This document shows, in pieces, positions 15,038 through 24,871 of a DNA stretch of 64,000 bases. The translations under genes were made by a program, and so were the position numbers. The DNA lies in contig CAKZRP010000066.1 of assembly GCA_937146765.1 (NCBI GenBank), positions 1-64,000 of the forward strand, read 5' to 3'. The notes beneath the pieces are model-generated. The model worked only from the letters and a program-made list of their open reading frames with translations. It was not told the DNA's origin and did not search any database. The DNA is from an uncultured Paracoccaceae bacterium. GTDB lineage: Bacteria; Pseudomonadota; Alphaproteobacteria; Rhodobacterales; Rhodobacteraceae. How positions within the stretch are numbered: position 1 is the stretch's first letter; the number at the start of each line of letters is the position of its first letter.

Positions 15038-16942
15038 TCAGAGATTGAGGTGCAGGGCCAGGAAACCGCAATCGGTCAGTGCGGCGGTCTGCGCGAGGCC
15101 ACTCGGCAATTCGTGCAGAAAAGGGCGAGCGCCCGGCCCGGTGAGGGCGATGGCCTGGATGCCGAGGTCGCGGGTGAACCGCCATGGATAGGGCAATTGC
15201 GCAAGCGGATCGCGGGGAAGGACACCCGTCACATAGGCCATCACCGCCTCTCGCACCATCTGCGGCGGCAAGGCCAGCAAGGCAGCCGATTCGAGCATGT
15301 GAAAATTGCCGCCGCCACTGCTGCGGTAGTTGTTCGTGGCCACGACGAAGCGCTGCTCGGGGGAAATGGCCCGACCCTGCCAGCGCAGATTGCGGATGCG
15401 CCCCGGGCCGGTATGAACCCTTTGACCCTCGGTATTGAATTGGGCGGCCCGAGTGGGGTCGATTTCGTAGTCGAGCCCGAATATGACGTCAAAGTTGTGC
15501 CCGGCCCGATCCGGCGCGGCGAGCATCCCGGGTGCTGTCGCGGCACTGAGGTGGCTGAAGAACCCGGCTGACATCTCGAGCCAGTCGCGGATCTGCGCGC
15601 CGTTGACGATCATGCAGCGCAATTCGTTGGGATAAATGTAGAGATCCGCCACATGGCGTCGGGACAAGCGCCCGGCCGGAACGTCGGTGTAATTGTGCGG
15701 CCCGGCGCGGCCGCCGAATTTTGCCGGTGCGACGGCAGAGAGCAGCGGCAAGTCCGCGAGTTCGGAAGCTGCAAGATGTGGCCGGATTGCAGCTGCCTGT
15801 GCGGCAGCGGTGAGGGCGAGGGCCCGGTCTTCGCCGATGAAGGTGAAATAGGAATGTTGCGGCACCGCGGCTTCGCCCACAGGCTCCGCCATCACCGCGC
15901 GTGTCCGAATATGCGCGCCAGCAAGTGCCGCAACCATCCCGGGGTCTTCGGGCACCACCGGAACCACTCCGGTCGCGGTACGGGTACTGACCGGGCGCAG
16001 GGCTGCTGCGGTTCCGGCCAGTCGCCAGGCTCCGTCCCGATAGGCAAGATCCAGATCCAGCACACCCAGATGAGAGCCGCCGGACCCCGGCATGACCACT
16101 GGCACTGCCACCCCGTCCGCATCCGCGGGAATCGAGGCATGCAGGAGGTGGGTATGTCCGCCGACGGCCGCATCAAGACCGGGCAGGGACGTGATTGGAT
16201 GCAGCGCATTTTCCATGCCCTGTACCCATCGGGTCGCTCCAAAACCTGTATGGGCAAGCGCGATCACCACATCGGCGCCCTCGTCGCGCAGGGCCGAGAT
16301 GGCGGCGGCCGAGCTGCTCACCATGTCATCGATCTGAACCCGCCCTTCGAGATGATCGGCGTCCCACATCACTGTCTGCGGTGGCAGGACAGAGAATAAG
16401 CCGATCCGCAACGGCGGCAGATCCGCCGCGGCAAAGGGCAGAGCCCTGTCGAGGATCAGGCGCGGCAGGATGGGAAGGTGATCTTGCGGATCAAGTACAC
16501 TCAGGTTGGTGCAGAGCGCGGGGCAGGGCAGGGCCTTGAGGGCGCGTCGCAGGGTGTCGAGACCGAAATTGAACTCGTGATTGCCGAGCCCGACCGCATC
16601 ATACTGGAGGAGCTGAAAGGCTGTCACGGCGGGCGGAAGCAGATCCGCGCGGCTCACATCGGTTTCAGCCAGGGGGGTGCCTTGCAGCCAGTCCCCATTG
16701 TCGAGGAGCAGGGTCAGGGCGCCTTCGGCCTCGGCTTCGGCACGGGCGGCGGCAATCAGGCTACCGGTCCGGCTCAGGCCAAACCCGGGATTGGGCGCAT
16801 CCGCGTAATAGTCGTGACTGAGCAGGTTGCTGTGCACATCAGACGTCGCAAGCAAACGCAGGCGGCCCTCCGTTTGCCCGGATCCTCCATTGGTGCACGC
16901 TGTCCCGGCCGCACCTGTCTGTGGTCGCGTCATCACGTTCAT
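15038..16942 (-). CDS. CpdB/YfkN-like 5'-nucleotidase or 2',3'-cyclic nucleotide phosphodiesterase
   Basis: A 634-residue two-domain metallophosphoesterase. The N-terminal catalytic domain has RLLATSDVHSNLLSHDYY near residue 30, LLLDNGDWLQG and VGLGNHEFNFGLDTL near 115, then IALAHTGFG and GGHTHLLH, all metal-ligand motifs. The C-terminal 5'-nucleotidase domain binds the base, with YTDVPAGRLSRRHVADLYIYPN and a VVATNNYRSSGGGNF motif. This matches bifunctional CpdB enzymes. Those are normally periplasmic, but no signal peptide is visible: the N-terminus is short, polar and Gly-rich. The protein may be cytoplasmic, or the true start may differ. It is divergent from nudC. Confidence 0.85.
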   Translation of the reverse strand: MNVMTRPQTGAAGTACTNGGSGQTEGRLRLLATSDVHSNLLSHDYYADAPNPGFGLSRTGSLIAAARAEAEAEGALTLLLDNGDWLQGTPLAETDVSRADLLPPAVTAFQLLQYDAVGLGNHEFNFGLDTLRRALKALPCPALCTNLSVLDPQDHLPILPRLILDRALPFAAADLPPLRIGLFSVLPPQTVMWDADHLEGRVQIDDMVSSSAAAISALRDEGADVVIALAHTGFGATRWVQGMENALHPITSLPGLDAAVGGHTHLLHASIPADADGVAVPVVMPGSGGSHLGVLDLDLAYRDGAWRLAGTAAALRPVSTRTATGVVPVVPEDPGMVAALAGAHIRTRAVMAEPVGEAAVPQHSYFTFIGEDRALALTAAAQAAAIRPHLAASELADLPLLSAVAPAKFGGRAGPHNYTDVPAGRLSRRHVADLYIYPNELRCMIVNGAQIRDWLEMSAGFFSHLSAATAPGMLAAPDRAGHNFDVIFGLDYEIDPTRAAQFNTEGQRVHTGPGRIRNLRWQGRAISPEQRFVVATNNYRSSGGGNFHMLESAALLALPPQMVREAVMAYVTGVLPRDPLAQLPYPWRFTRDLGIQAIALTGPGARPFLHELPSGLAQTAALTDCGFLALHLNL

Positions 16943-17195
16943 TGTTGCCCGTTCGGCGGCCCCGTTCGACCCTCCGCTTCAGGGTTCTGCCGAGGCTTCA
17001 CGAAATAGTTAACGGCGACAAGATCAGGCTTCCCGGATCAGTGAAACCTTTGGGTTCACCTTTTCGCGGGATTTTGGCAACCGTGGCATTTTTGCTTGAG
17101 TCAAGGATCGGAATCCGTCATCGCCTGACCGCAAATCGGCCCGGCGCCCCCGCTTCCACGGGGGGCATCCGAGGCAAACAGGGAAAGAGGCAGCC

Positions 17196-18179
17196 ATGAG
17201 ACGTGCAGAACAGGTGACCTTCGGCGGCAGCGACCTCGATCGGGCGGCGGAGATCCGAGGCAATCTCGACGCGCTGCAAACCCTCTGGGCGCAGAAGACG
17301 GCGCGTGTTCTGCTGATCTGGCGTGGCAAGCCACTGTGCCTGCGCACCGAGGGGCAGGAGCGCCCGGCCGGTCTGGCGCTGCTGGAGAGCACTCACCCGC
17401 TGGTGGCGGATCGCAGCACGCAGGCGATCCTGTTGGGACGCAGCGAGGCGGGGAACGGCTACTTCGCGCTCGACCTCAGTGACTGGGTGCCGGAGCAGGC
17501 GGATCTGTCCACGCTCAACAGTTTTACCGATCCGAGCGAACAGTGCCATCCGGACCTCCCAGCGTCGCATGTCTTCGCCGAATTGCGGGCGGTGATGACC
17601 GGTCTCACGGCGCGGGAAGCGGAATTGGCCGCAACCGCCAAGGCACTCACCGGCTGGCATGCGACACATGGGTTCTGCGCCTGCTGCGGAGCACCAAGCC
17701 GGGTGATGCAGGTAGGCTGGCAGCGGATCTGTGACGCATGCGGGGCGTCCCATTTCCCGCGCACGGATCCGGTTGTGATCATGCTGATCACCCGTGGAGA
17801 TCGGGTTCTGCTGGGCCGCTCACCCGGTTGGCCTGACGGGATGTATTCCCTGCTGGCCGGATTTGTCGAGCCGGGCGAAACACTGGAAGCTGCCGTCCGG
17901 CGCGAGGTCTTCGAGGAAACCGGGGTGCGGGTCGGGGCGGTGTCCTACCTTGCCAGTCAGCCTTGGGCCTTTCCGATGTCTTTGATGTTCGGCTGCCAGG
18001 GCACGGCCCTCAGCGACGAGATCGCAATCGACCCCAACGAGATCGAAGCGGCGCTTTGGCTGACCCGGCAGGAGGTGATGGATGCCCTGGCTGGCAGTCA
18101 TCCGCTGGTGCGCCCCCCGCGCAAAGGTGCAATTGCAGGTTTTCTTCTGGAAAACTGGGTTGCGGATACACTCAGGTAA
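17196..18179 (+). CDS. nudC: NADH pyrophosphatase (NAD+ diphosphatase), Nudix family
   Basis: A 327-residue NudC protein. A zinc ribbon (FCACCG and ICDACG, near residues 158-180) precedes the Nudix box GFVEPGETLEAAVRREVFEE with the following TGV, which matches GX5EX7REUXEEXGU. The NADH-specific SQPWAFPMSLM motif follows. NudC splits NAD(H) into NMN(H) and AMP and can remove NAD caps from RNA. It starts on the plus strand, divergent from the nucleotidase gene. Confidence 0.93.
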   Translation: MRRAEQVTFGGSDLDRAAEIRGNLDALQTLWAQKTARVLLIWRGKPLCLRTEGQERPAGLALLESTHPLVADRSTQAILLGRSEAGNGYFALDLSDWVPEQADLSTLNSFTDPSEQCHPDLPASHVFAELRAVMTGLTAREAELAATAKALTGWHATHGFCACCGAPSRVMQVGWQRICDACGASHFPRTDPVVIMLITRGDRVLLGRSPGWPDGMYSLLAGFVEPGETLEAAVRREVFEETGVRVGAVSYLASQPWAFPMSLMFGCQGTALSDEIAIDPNEIEAALWLTRQEVMDALAGSHPLVRPPRKGAIAGFLLENWVADTLR

Positions 18180-18261
18180 CGGACATAGAGTATAAACGTC
18201 CGAAGTACGCCCATGTGGGCATCCCAGTGTTGCAGTATCCAAGTCCAGAGCAGGCCCCGAC

Positions 18262-18729
18262 ATGCACTTTGAAACCAAGGAAGATATCGACAGCCCGATC
18301 GGCGATATGTTTGCGGCGATCACGGATTTCGAGACGTTCGAACGCTCCGCCATCCGCCGCGGTGTCGAGGTGCAACGGTTGAGTGAACCGGGCGAGACCT
18401 TGGTGGGTCTCTCCTGGGATGTCGCCTTTCTGTTTCGAGGCACCCAGCGCAAGATGGCCCTCAAGGTGGTGAGCAGCGATGCGCCCAACTCCATTTCGCT
18501 GCTGGCGGAAGGCAACGGGATGACAGCCGATATGCAGGTCGATCTGGTGGCCCTGTCGCCACGGCGCACCCGGATGACGGTGCGCATCGATCTCAAGCCC
18601 AAGACCTTGGCCGCCCGGCTGCTGGTGCAATCCCTGAAATTGGCCCGCAACAAGATCAACCGGAAGTTCCGGTTGCGCGTGGCCGATTTCGCGCGAATGA
18701 CCGAAGGACGGCTGAACCAGCCGGCTTGA
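18262..18729 (+). CDS. SRPBCC-fold protein of unknown ligand
   Basis: A 155-residue protein with the polyketide-cyclase/START-like layout. It begins MHFETKEDIDSPIGDMFAAITDFETFER, typical of the first strand and helix of this fold. A central sheet (MALKVVSSDAPNSISLLAEG) and a long C-terminal helix (AARLLVQSLKLARNKINRKF) follow. These proteins bind hydrophobic ligands, but no catalytic residues can be named. It stands 82 bases after nudC on the same strand and may be co-transcribed with it. Confidence 0.72.
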   Translation: MHFETKEDIDSPIGDMFAAITDFETFERSAIRRGVEVQRLSEPGETLVGLSWDVAFLFRGTQRKMALKVVSSDAPNSISLLAEGNGMTADMQVDLVALSPRRTRMTVRIDLKPKTLAARLLVQSLKLARNKINRKFRLRVADFARMTEGRLNQPA

Positions 18730-19088
18730 AGGATCTGGCCTCATTCAGGTGGCATGATCGAACTGGCCGCAGGTCAATGGACCGTGCGACTCGCCGTTCC
18801 TTGAGTAGCGGGCTTCTGTGAATTGGCCAAATCAAATCGCACGAGCGCGGTGGCATCTGTTTGCCCCCGCCATATTTCTCGCGCCTCAACATCGCGCAGC
18901 GACGGTTTCCCATCACCCCAGTCTGCCTTTGATTGCGCCTGCTTGCTCCGGGAACCGACCGGAAAGTCAGCGCAAAAAGATTAGAGTTCTATGCATATTT
19001 TCCGGTGGAAGGAGGCATAAGTTGCCCCTGTGTTAACGCCGTCCGGTGCAGGGTGCAGACTGGATTTCGACGACCCAAGGAACTCAGA
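18730..19088. other. Intergenic leader upstream of the GGDEF-EAL gene
   Basis: I see no gene in these 359 bases. The part near 18970-19020 is AT-rich (AAAAAGATTAGAGTTCTATGCATATTTT) and probably holds the promoter for the downstream cyclic-di-GMP gene. AAGGA at 19078-19082 is the ribosome binding site. Confidence 0.4.
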
Positions 19089-21146
19089 ATGTACCGACTG
19101 TTGGACTGCATCACGCAGCAACATCACTACGGCCTCGTGGCCGTGGCGGCCTTCATCTGTGTGATCGGATCGGTCCTTTCCGTGCATATGTCCGCACGGT
19201 TGACCGAGTGGACCGGCAAGCGGCGCCTGGTGCAGTTGCCGCTGGCCGGGTTGATCACAGGGGCGACGATCTGGTCGACCCACTTCATTGCCATGCTGGC
19301 CTACGAACCCGGGTATGACCATGCCTACGAGCCTGTCCTGACCGGGCTGTCGCTGCTGGTGGGGGTCCTTGGTGCCCTGACCGCCAACGCAGGCCTGGCT
19401 TTTGCACGTGGCCCGGCGGCACCGCTGATGGCTGGTGCCATCTTTGGCATGACCGTCTCCGCCATGCATTATACCGGCATGAAGGCCTATCTTCTGCCGG
19501 GAACGATCCTTTGGTCCGGTGGCACGGTCATCGTCTCCGTGATCATCGGGGCGGGCCTGGGCGCGGCGAGCTACGGTCTGATCACGCGACGCATGGGCGG
19601 TATCGCCGGTCGGGCCTGGCCGGCGCTGGTCATGGTTCTGGCAATCTGCCTGATGCATTTCACCGGCATGAGCGCCATCGATATCTGGCTTGATTCTTCC
19701 ATCGTTGTGCCTCCGAAGACGATTTCGGAGACCGCCATGGCCCTGCTGATATTCGGAGTGACCGGGATCATCCTTATGATCGCCATGGCCTCCGCCAGCA
19801 TCGAAGTGAACATGGAAGGCGAGACCCGGACCCAGCTGAGCCATGCGGCCCTGCATGATCCGCTGACCGGGATGCCGAACCGGATGTGGCTGAACCGCAA
19901 GCTGGAAGCGCTGAAAGTGCAGTTGCAGCAGGACGAAACGACGCGCGTGGCGATCATGACCGTCGACCTCAACCTCTTCAAGGAGGTGAACGACCTTTAC
20001 GGCCATGCAATCGGCGATGCGGTGCTCACTCGCGTGGCCTTGCGGCTCGAGGCACTGCAGGGCGCCAATGAACATGTCGCACGCGTTGGCGGGGATGAGT
20101 TCGTCGCCATCAAGACCGGGTTCCGCCGTATCGAGGAAATCCACGCCTTTGCCGAGAGATTGCATGCCTCGATCATCGAGCCGATTGATCTGGACGACGT
20201 GTCGCTGCGGGTTGGGGCATCCATCGGCATCGCCACAAGTCTTGAGGATGGTCGCATCCCCGAGGAGCTGCTGCACAAGTCAGATGTCGCCATGTATCGC
20301 GCCAAGTCGGAACCGGACCTGCCGATCTGCCTCTTCAATGAAGAAATGGACCGCCGCAGCCGGGACAAGACCCAGATGGTTCATGACCTGCGCCTCGCCC
20401 TGCAACACAATGAGTTCGAGCTGGTTTACCAGTTGCAGAATGCGCTCGACACGCTGGCGCCGGTGGGGTTCGAGGTGCTCTTGCGCTGGAACCACCCGAC
20501 CAGAGGGCGTGTCTCGCCGGTGGAGTTCATCCCCGTCGCAGAGGAAACCGGACTGATTCGCGACATCGGCCGCTGGGTCCTGCGCGAGGCCTGTCGGGAG
20601 GCGGCGGGTTGGGATCATCCCTACAGCATTGCCGTCAACGTGGCGCCGCAGCAGCTGGTGCAGCCCTCCTTCATCGAGGATGTGATGGACATCCTGATGG
20701 AAAGCGGGCTCGATTCGGCCCGGCTGGAGCTGGAGATCACCGAGGCCAGCATCATCGACGATCAGGCCCATACCCTGAAGGTGATGCACAAGCTCAAGGC
20801 GCTGGGCATCCGCATCGCGATGGACGATTTCGGCACCGGCTATTCCTCGCTTGCGATGCTGCAGACCTTCCCCTTCGACAAGATCAAGATTGATCGCAGC
20901 TTTGTGCAGGACGTGCACAAGGATGCGCAACGCGCGGCCATCGTGCGCTCTACCCTCTTGCTTGGGGCTGCGCTGCAGATCCCGGTGCTGGCCGAGGGGG
21001 TCGAGGTGGAGGATGAGTTGAGCTTTCTCAAGAATGAGCGCTGCACCTCGGTTCAGGGCTATTATTTCGGCAGGCCGATGAGCCGCGATGACATGCGTCT
21101 GATTGCCTGCGCCAGCAAGGACGGCAAGAAAGAAAGCGCGGCCTGA
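19089..21146 (+). CDS. MHYT-GGDEF-EAL cyclic-di-GMP signalling protein
   Basis: A 685-residue inner-membrane protein. Residues about 1-240 form an MHYT sensor of seven helices, with MHYTGM and MHFTGM repeats that may bind a metal and sense a gas. A GGDEF domain follows, with canonical RVGGDEFVAI. The EAL domain has EVLLRWNHP in place of EAL-LRW, and keeps NVAPQQL, ELEITEAS, DDFGTGYSSL, KIDRSF and AEGVE. EVL is a known functional variant. No RxxD inhibitory site is seen upstream of GGDEF. The protein may make, degrade or balance cyclic-di-GMP. The start at 19089 has AAGGA upstream and fits the MHYT N-terminus; codons upstream are non-coding. Confidence 0.92.
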   Translation: MYRLLDCITQQHHYGLVAVAAFICVIGSVLSVHMSARLTEWTGKRRLVQLPLAGLITGATIWSTHFIAMLAYEPGYDHAYEPVLTGLSLLVGVLGALTANAGLAFARGPAAPLMAGAIFGMTVSAMHYTGMKAYLLPGTILWSGGTVIVSVIIGAGLGAASYGLITRRMGGIAGRAWPALVMVLAICLMHFTGMSAIDIWLDSSIVVPPKTISETAMALLIFGVTGIILMIAMASASIEVNMEGETRTQLSHAALHDPLTGMPNRMWLNRKLEALKVQLQQDETTRVAIMTVDLNLFKEVNDLYGHAIGDAVLTRVALRLEALQGANEHVARVGGDEFVAIKTGFRRIEEIHAFAERLHASIIEPIDLDDVSLRVGASIGIATSLEDGRIPEELLHKSDVAMYRAKSEPDLPICLFNEEMDRRSRDKTQMVHDLRLALQHNEFELVYQLQNALDTLAPVGFEVLLRWNHPTRGRVSPVEFIPVAEETGLIRDIGRWVLREACREAAGWDHPYSIAVNVAPQQLVQPSFIEDVMDILMESGLDSARLELEITEASIIDDQAHTLKVMHKLKALGIRIAMDDFGTGYSSLAMLQTFPFDKIKIDRSFVQDVHKDAQRAAIVRSTLLLGAALQIPVLAEGVEVEDELSFLKNERCTSVQGYYFGRPMSRDDMRLIACASKDGKKESAA

Positions 21147-21157
21147 ACCGCGCTTTC
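21132..21157 (-). terminator. Terminator at the GGDEF-EAL/pheA convergent junction
   Basis: GAAAGCGCG and CGCGCTTTC form a perfect nine-base-pair stem that overlaps the stop codon of the GGDEF-EAL gene. On the minus strand it is followed by a T-rich run (TTTCTTGCC), which suits termination of pheA. Confidence 0.65.
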
Positions 21158-21191
21158 CAATGCTCAAGAACTTGCGGTCACCAGCCGGCGG

Positions 21192-22022
21192 TTAGCGACG
21201 CTGGTCAGCCGGATAGACCCCGAGAATCTCCACATTGGTGGTGAAATAGCTCAGCTCATCCATTGCGAGACGCACGTGCTTGTCGTCGGGATGACCGTCG
21301 ATGTCGGCGTAGAACTGGGTCGCGGTAAAAGACCCATCCACCATGTAGCTCTCGAGCTTGGTCATGTTGATTCCATTGGTGGCAAAGCCGCCCATCGCCT
21401 TGTAGAGCGCGGCCGGGATGTTGCGCACCTGAAAGACAAAACTGGTAATCATCCCGTTGTCGCCCCGACGGCTCAGATCTGCCTCACGCGACATAATGAG
21501 AAAGCGGGTGGTATTGTTGCCCTGGTCCTCGATATGGCGCGCCAAAACGTTGAGCCCGTAGATCTCTCCCGCCAGTTCCGAGGCCAGCGCCGCATGGGCC
21601 GGATCGCCCCGCTCCGCCACTTCGCGCGCGGCGCGGGCATTGTCGGTACTGACACGGCCGCGGATGTCGTGGTCGCGCAGGAAGCTGGCACATTGCGGTA
21701 GGAGTACGAGATGTGAATGCGCCTCGCGAATATCCGCCAAGGTCGCCCCCGGCACCGCCAGCAGGTTGATATGCACCCGCACAAAGGCCTCGTCGATGAT
21801 CCTGAGGCCGGAGTGCGGCAACAGGCGGTGAATATCGGCCACCCGCCCATAGGTGGTGTTCTCCACCGGCAGCATCGCGAGCTCGGCTTCGCCACTGCGC
21901 ACGGCCTCGATCGCGTCCTCAAAACCACGACAGGGCAACACTTCCATATCGGGCCGCTTGTTGCGGCAGGCCTCGTGGCTGTAGGAGCCGAGTTCGCCCT
22001 GGATCGCGATTTTCTGTTTCAT
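21192..22022 (-). CDS. pheA: Prephenate dehydratase
   Basis: A 276-residue monofunctional enzyme that converts prephenate to phenylpyruvate in phenylalanine synthesis. The catalytic domain has IAIQGELGSYSHEAC at the start, MLPVENTTYG near 78 and the active-site motif NNTTRFLIM near 168. A C-terminal ACT domain (MITSFVFQVRNIPAALYKAMGGFATNGINMTKLESYM) binds phenylalanine for feedback control. The usual chorismate mutase domain of enteric PheA is absent, as is normal in alphaproteobacteria. It is divergent from the cytochrome c gene. Confidence 0.95.
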   Translation of the reverse strand: MKQKIAIQGELGSYSHEACRNKRPDMEVLPCRGFEDAIEAVRSGEAELAMLPVENTTYGRVADIHRLLPHSGLRIIDEAFVRVHINLLAVPGATLADIREAHSHLVLLPQCASFLRDHDIRGRVSTDNARAAREVAERGDPAHAALASELAGEIYGLNVLARHIEDQGNNTTRFLIMSREADLSRRGDNGMITSFVFQVRNIPAALYKAMGGFATNGINMTKLESYMVDGSFTATQFYADIDGHPDDKHVRLAMDELSYFTTNVEILGVYPADQRR

Positions 22023-22142
22023 GGCTGCGTCATCTTTGCAAAAACTTGGGGAAATGGTCGTTTAGTCGCGGTCTCTATACCTTGCCAGTTGATAGGGGAA
22101 GCCTTAGACACCCTGCAAGACAGCTGAAATGGACTCGCTATC

Positions 22143-22643
22143 ATGTTTGACACGATGACACTCACCAAAGCGACTGCAGGCCTCTGCGGCGCATTCCTTG
22201 TGTTCCTCCTGGGCAAATGGGTTGCCGAAGAGCTTTACCACGTCGAAGCGCACGGCGAGGCGTCCTATGTGATCGAAGTGGCAGACGCCGGCGGCGAGAC
22301 CGGCGAGCCAGAAGTCGATTTCGCCACGATCCTCGCTTCTGCGGATATCGAACGCGGTGCCAAGGTCTTCAAGAAATGCTCCGCATGTCACAAGGTCGAC
22401 GGCACCGACGCGACCGGCCCGCACCTTGACGGTGTGGTGGGTCGTGCGCAGGGCAGTGTTGCCGGTTTCAACTACTCCGGCACGCTTGTGGGCCTCGGCG
22501 ATGTCTGGACTCCGGAGCATCTGAACGAATTCCTGCTCAAGCCTTCCGGATATGCGCCGGGCACCTCCATGTCCTTCGCCGGTTTGAAGAAGGTCGAGGA
22601 ACGTGCGGATGTGATCGCCTATCTGCAGAGCCTCGGACAGTAA
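22143..22643 (+). CDS. cycM: Membrane-anchored cytochrome c (CycM/c552 type)
   Basis: A 166-residue class I cytochrome c with an uncleaved N-terminal anchor (TKATAGLCGAFLVFLLGKWV). A short acidic linker leads to the heme site CSACHKVDG near residue 80 and the axial methionine in PGTSMSFAGL near 143. It belongs to the cytochrome c552/cy group that carries electrons from the bc1 complex to terminal oxidases at the periplasmic face. The short linker is closer to Paracoccus CycM than to the long-linker cy of Rhodobacter capsulatus. A strong terminator follows. Confidence 0.88.
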   Translation: MFDTMTLTKATAGLCGAFLVFLLGKWVAEELYHVEAHGEASYVIEVADAGGETGEPEVDFATILASADIERGAKVFKKCSACHKVDGTDATGPHLDGVVGRAQGSVAGFNYSGTLVGLGDVWTPEHLNEFLLKPSGYAPGTSMSFAGLKKVEERADVIAYLQSLGQ

Positions 22644-22682
22644 GGCGCCCTTGGCTCGCCTGACCCTCAGGTCGAAATTCAA

Positions 22683-22714
22683 AAAGGCCGCAGCATGCGC
22701 TGTGGCCTTTTCTT
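22683..22714 (+). terminator. Intrinsic terminator after cycM
   Basis: AAAGGCCGCAGC and GCTGTGGCCTTT pair with one mismatch around a short ATGC loop, followed by TTCTTGTT on the plus strand and A-rich sequence on the other side. Confidence 0.85.
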
Positions 22715-22923
22715 GTTGCCTGCTGCCTGATCAAGGTAGGGGGATCGGCGCTCTTTAACTTTCAAATCGGCGCGAGCGCGTAATCTCGGCTTGAAAACAA
22801 GGCACTCGGGCCATTAGCTTGAGCCTAACAGACAAAGGTGCCCGCCGCGTGACACCACCCTTGCCCCTTGGCAGGGCACCCGACGGCAAGGGCCCGCAAA
22901 CGAGCGCAAAGGGGAACCGGCAG

Positions 22924-24864
22924 ATGACCAATCAACGTGGGCAGGCAAGAGCCAAGGCAGTTCGACCCGAAACCTGGATCAGGCCGCTTGCCAGCGCCGC
23001 GCTTCTGTCCGTCGCCGCCTTAGTGGCATCGACCCTCACAGCGCGTGGTGAGGACCAGGAGATCATCAAGAGCTACGGCTATTCCTTCTACGGCAATCTC
23101 GACTACCCCGAGGACTACACCCATCTCAACTATGTGAACCCCGACGCGCCCAAGGGCGGCGAGATTTCGATTCCTTTTGTTGGCACGCTCGACAGCATGA
23201 ACCCCTATTCCGGCAAGGGGCGTGCGCATCTCTTCTCAGTCTACCCCTACGAGAGCCTGCTGGGTGAGGCCCCCTCGACCGCGCTGCCGGCAGACACCTA
23301 TTCGCAGGGCTACTGCCTTCTGTGCGAGAGCCTCGAATATCCGGCTGACAAGAGCTGGGTGATCTTCCACATGCGCCCGGAAGCGAAATTTTCTGATGGC
23401 ACCCCGGTCACCGCCGAGGATGTGGCCTTCAGCCATAATCTGCTGCTCGATCAGGGGCTCAAGTCCTATGCCGATGCGGTGCGCAAGCTGATCCCCAAGG
23501 TCGAGGTGATCGACCCGCATACCATCAAGTTCTACTTTGCCGATGGCGTCTCGCGCCGCAGCCTGATCGAACAGGTGGGCGGAGTTTCCGTCTGGTCGAA
23601 GGCCTGGTTTGACAAGACCGGCCAGAAGCTGAACGAGACCTGGATCGAGGGTCCTCCGGGCTCCGGTCCCTATGTGATCGACGAAATCGACCTGAGCCGC
23701 CGTATCGTGCTGAAGCGGGACCCGAACTACTGGGGCAAGGATTTGCCGATCAACGTCGGGCGCAACAATTTCGACACCATCCGGCTCGAAATCTTCGCCG
23801 ATGACACGGCAGCCTTCGAGGCCTTCAAGGCCGGCGAATATACTTTCCGCGCCGAGGGCGACAGCAAGAAATGGGCCAGTGGCTATGACTTCCCGAAGGT
23901 CTCCAGCGGCGCGGTGAAGCTCGAAGAACTGCCCGATGGCTCGCCGCCGACTCCGACCGGGATCGTCTTCAACCTCGCCTCGCCGGAACTGCAGGACAAG
24001 CGCGTGCGCCAGGCACTGGCTCTGGCCTTCAACTTTGAATGGTCGAATGAAAGCCTGCTCTACGGTCTGTTCCAGCGGCGCGCCTCCTATACCCAGGACA
24101 CGCCTTTGATGGCGGTGGGCAAACCCGAGGGTGCGGAATTGGCCTTCCTGCAATCGCTGGGCGAGTTGGTGCCCGCCGAGATGCTGACCGAAGAGGTTTA
24201 CGTGCCTGAGACCTCCGACCCCAGCCGCCTGTTCGACCGGGGCAATGCCCGCAAGGCTGCGAAACTGCTGGAAGAGGCAGGCTATGTGGTCGGGGAGGGC
24301 GGCAAGCGCGTCGGCCCTGATGGCAAGCCCTTCGCGCTGGAATTCCTCTTCTCGGCCTCTTCCACGCCCACCACCCGTTCGGTGATGGAGAATTTCGTCG
24401 CCAACCTCGAGCAGATTGGCGTGTCGGTGAAATTCGATGTGGTCGACACCGCGCAATACACCAAGCGCGAGCGGGATCGCGATTACGACATGGTGGTGGA
24501 CAGCTATGCCGCCTTCCTTGGCACCGGCACCGGGCTGGAGCAGCGCTACGGCTCGGAGGCGGCGAGCTATTCGCTGTTCAACCCGGCCGGGCTGGCTTCG
24601 CCTTTGGTGGATGCGATCATCACCGCCTCTCTGGCGGCGGAGAACCGCGAGGATGAAATCACCATCATGACCGCTTTCGACCGGGCCCTGCGCTACGAGT
24701 TCATGATGATCCCGCTCTGGTACAACCCGGACCATTGGGTGGCCTATTACGACCAATACGAGCATCCAGAAACAATTCCGCCCTATGCCTTGGGCTATCT
24801 GGACTTCTGGTGGTACAACGACGACAAGGCCAAGGCGCTGCGCGACGCAGGCGCGCTGAGGTAA
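22924..24864 (+). CDS. yejA: Periplasmic oligopeptide-binding protein of a YejABEF-type ABC importer
   Basis: A 646-residue solute-binding protein of family 5 (PF00496). The start at 22924 follows AAAGGGG and gives a signal peptide with a hydrophobic core ([19 protein letters not shown]) and a likely cut after TARG. The mature protein opens with [21 protein letters not shown], typical of YejA. Binding-lobe motifs include [15 protein letters not shown] and [11 protein letters not shown]. YejABEF takes up peptides and, in E. coli, microcin C. It heads a four-gene operon with two permeases and a double ATPase. Confidence 0.9.
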   Translation: MTNQRGQARAKAVRPETWIRPLASAALLSVAALVASTLTARGEDQEIIKSYGYSFYGNLDYPEDYTHLNYVNPDAPKGGEISIPFVGTLDSMNPYSGKGRAHLFSVYPYESLLGEAPSTALPADTYSQGYCLLCESLEYPADKSWVIFHMRPEAKFSDGTPVTAEDVAFSHNLLLDQGLKSYADAVRKLIPKVEVIDPHTIKFYFADGVSRRSLIEQVGGVSVWSKAWFDKTGQKLNETWIEGPPGSGPYVIDEIDLSRRIVLKRDPNYWGKDLPINVGRNNFDTIRLEIFADDTAAFEAFKAGEYTFRAEGDSKKWASGYDFPKVSSGAVKLEELPDGSPPTPTGIVFNLASPELQDKRVRQALALAFNFEWSNESLLYGLFQRRASYTQDTPLMAVGKPEGAELAFLQSLGELVPAEMLTEEVYVPETSDPSRLFDRGNARKAAKLLEEAGYVVGEGGKRVGPDGKPFALEFLFSASSTPTTRSVMENFVANLEQIGVSVKFDVVDTAQYTKRERDRDYDMVVDSYAAFLGTGTGLEQRYGSEAASYSLFNPAGLASPLVDAIITASLAAENREDEITIMTAFDRALRYEFMMIPLWYNPDHWVAYYDQYEHPETIPPYALGYLDFWWYNDDKAKALRDAGALR

Positions 24865-24871
24865 CTGTCTG

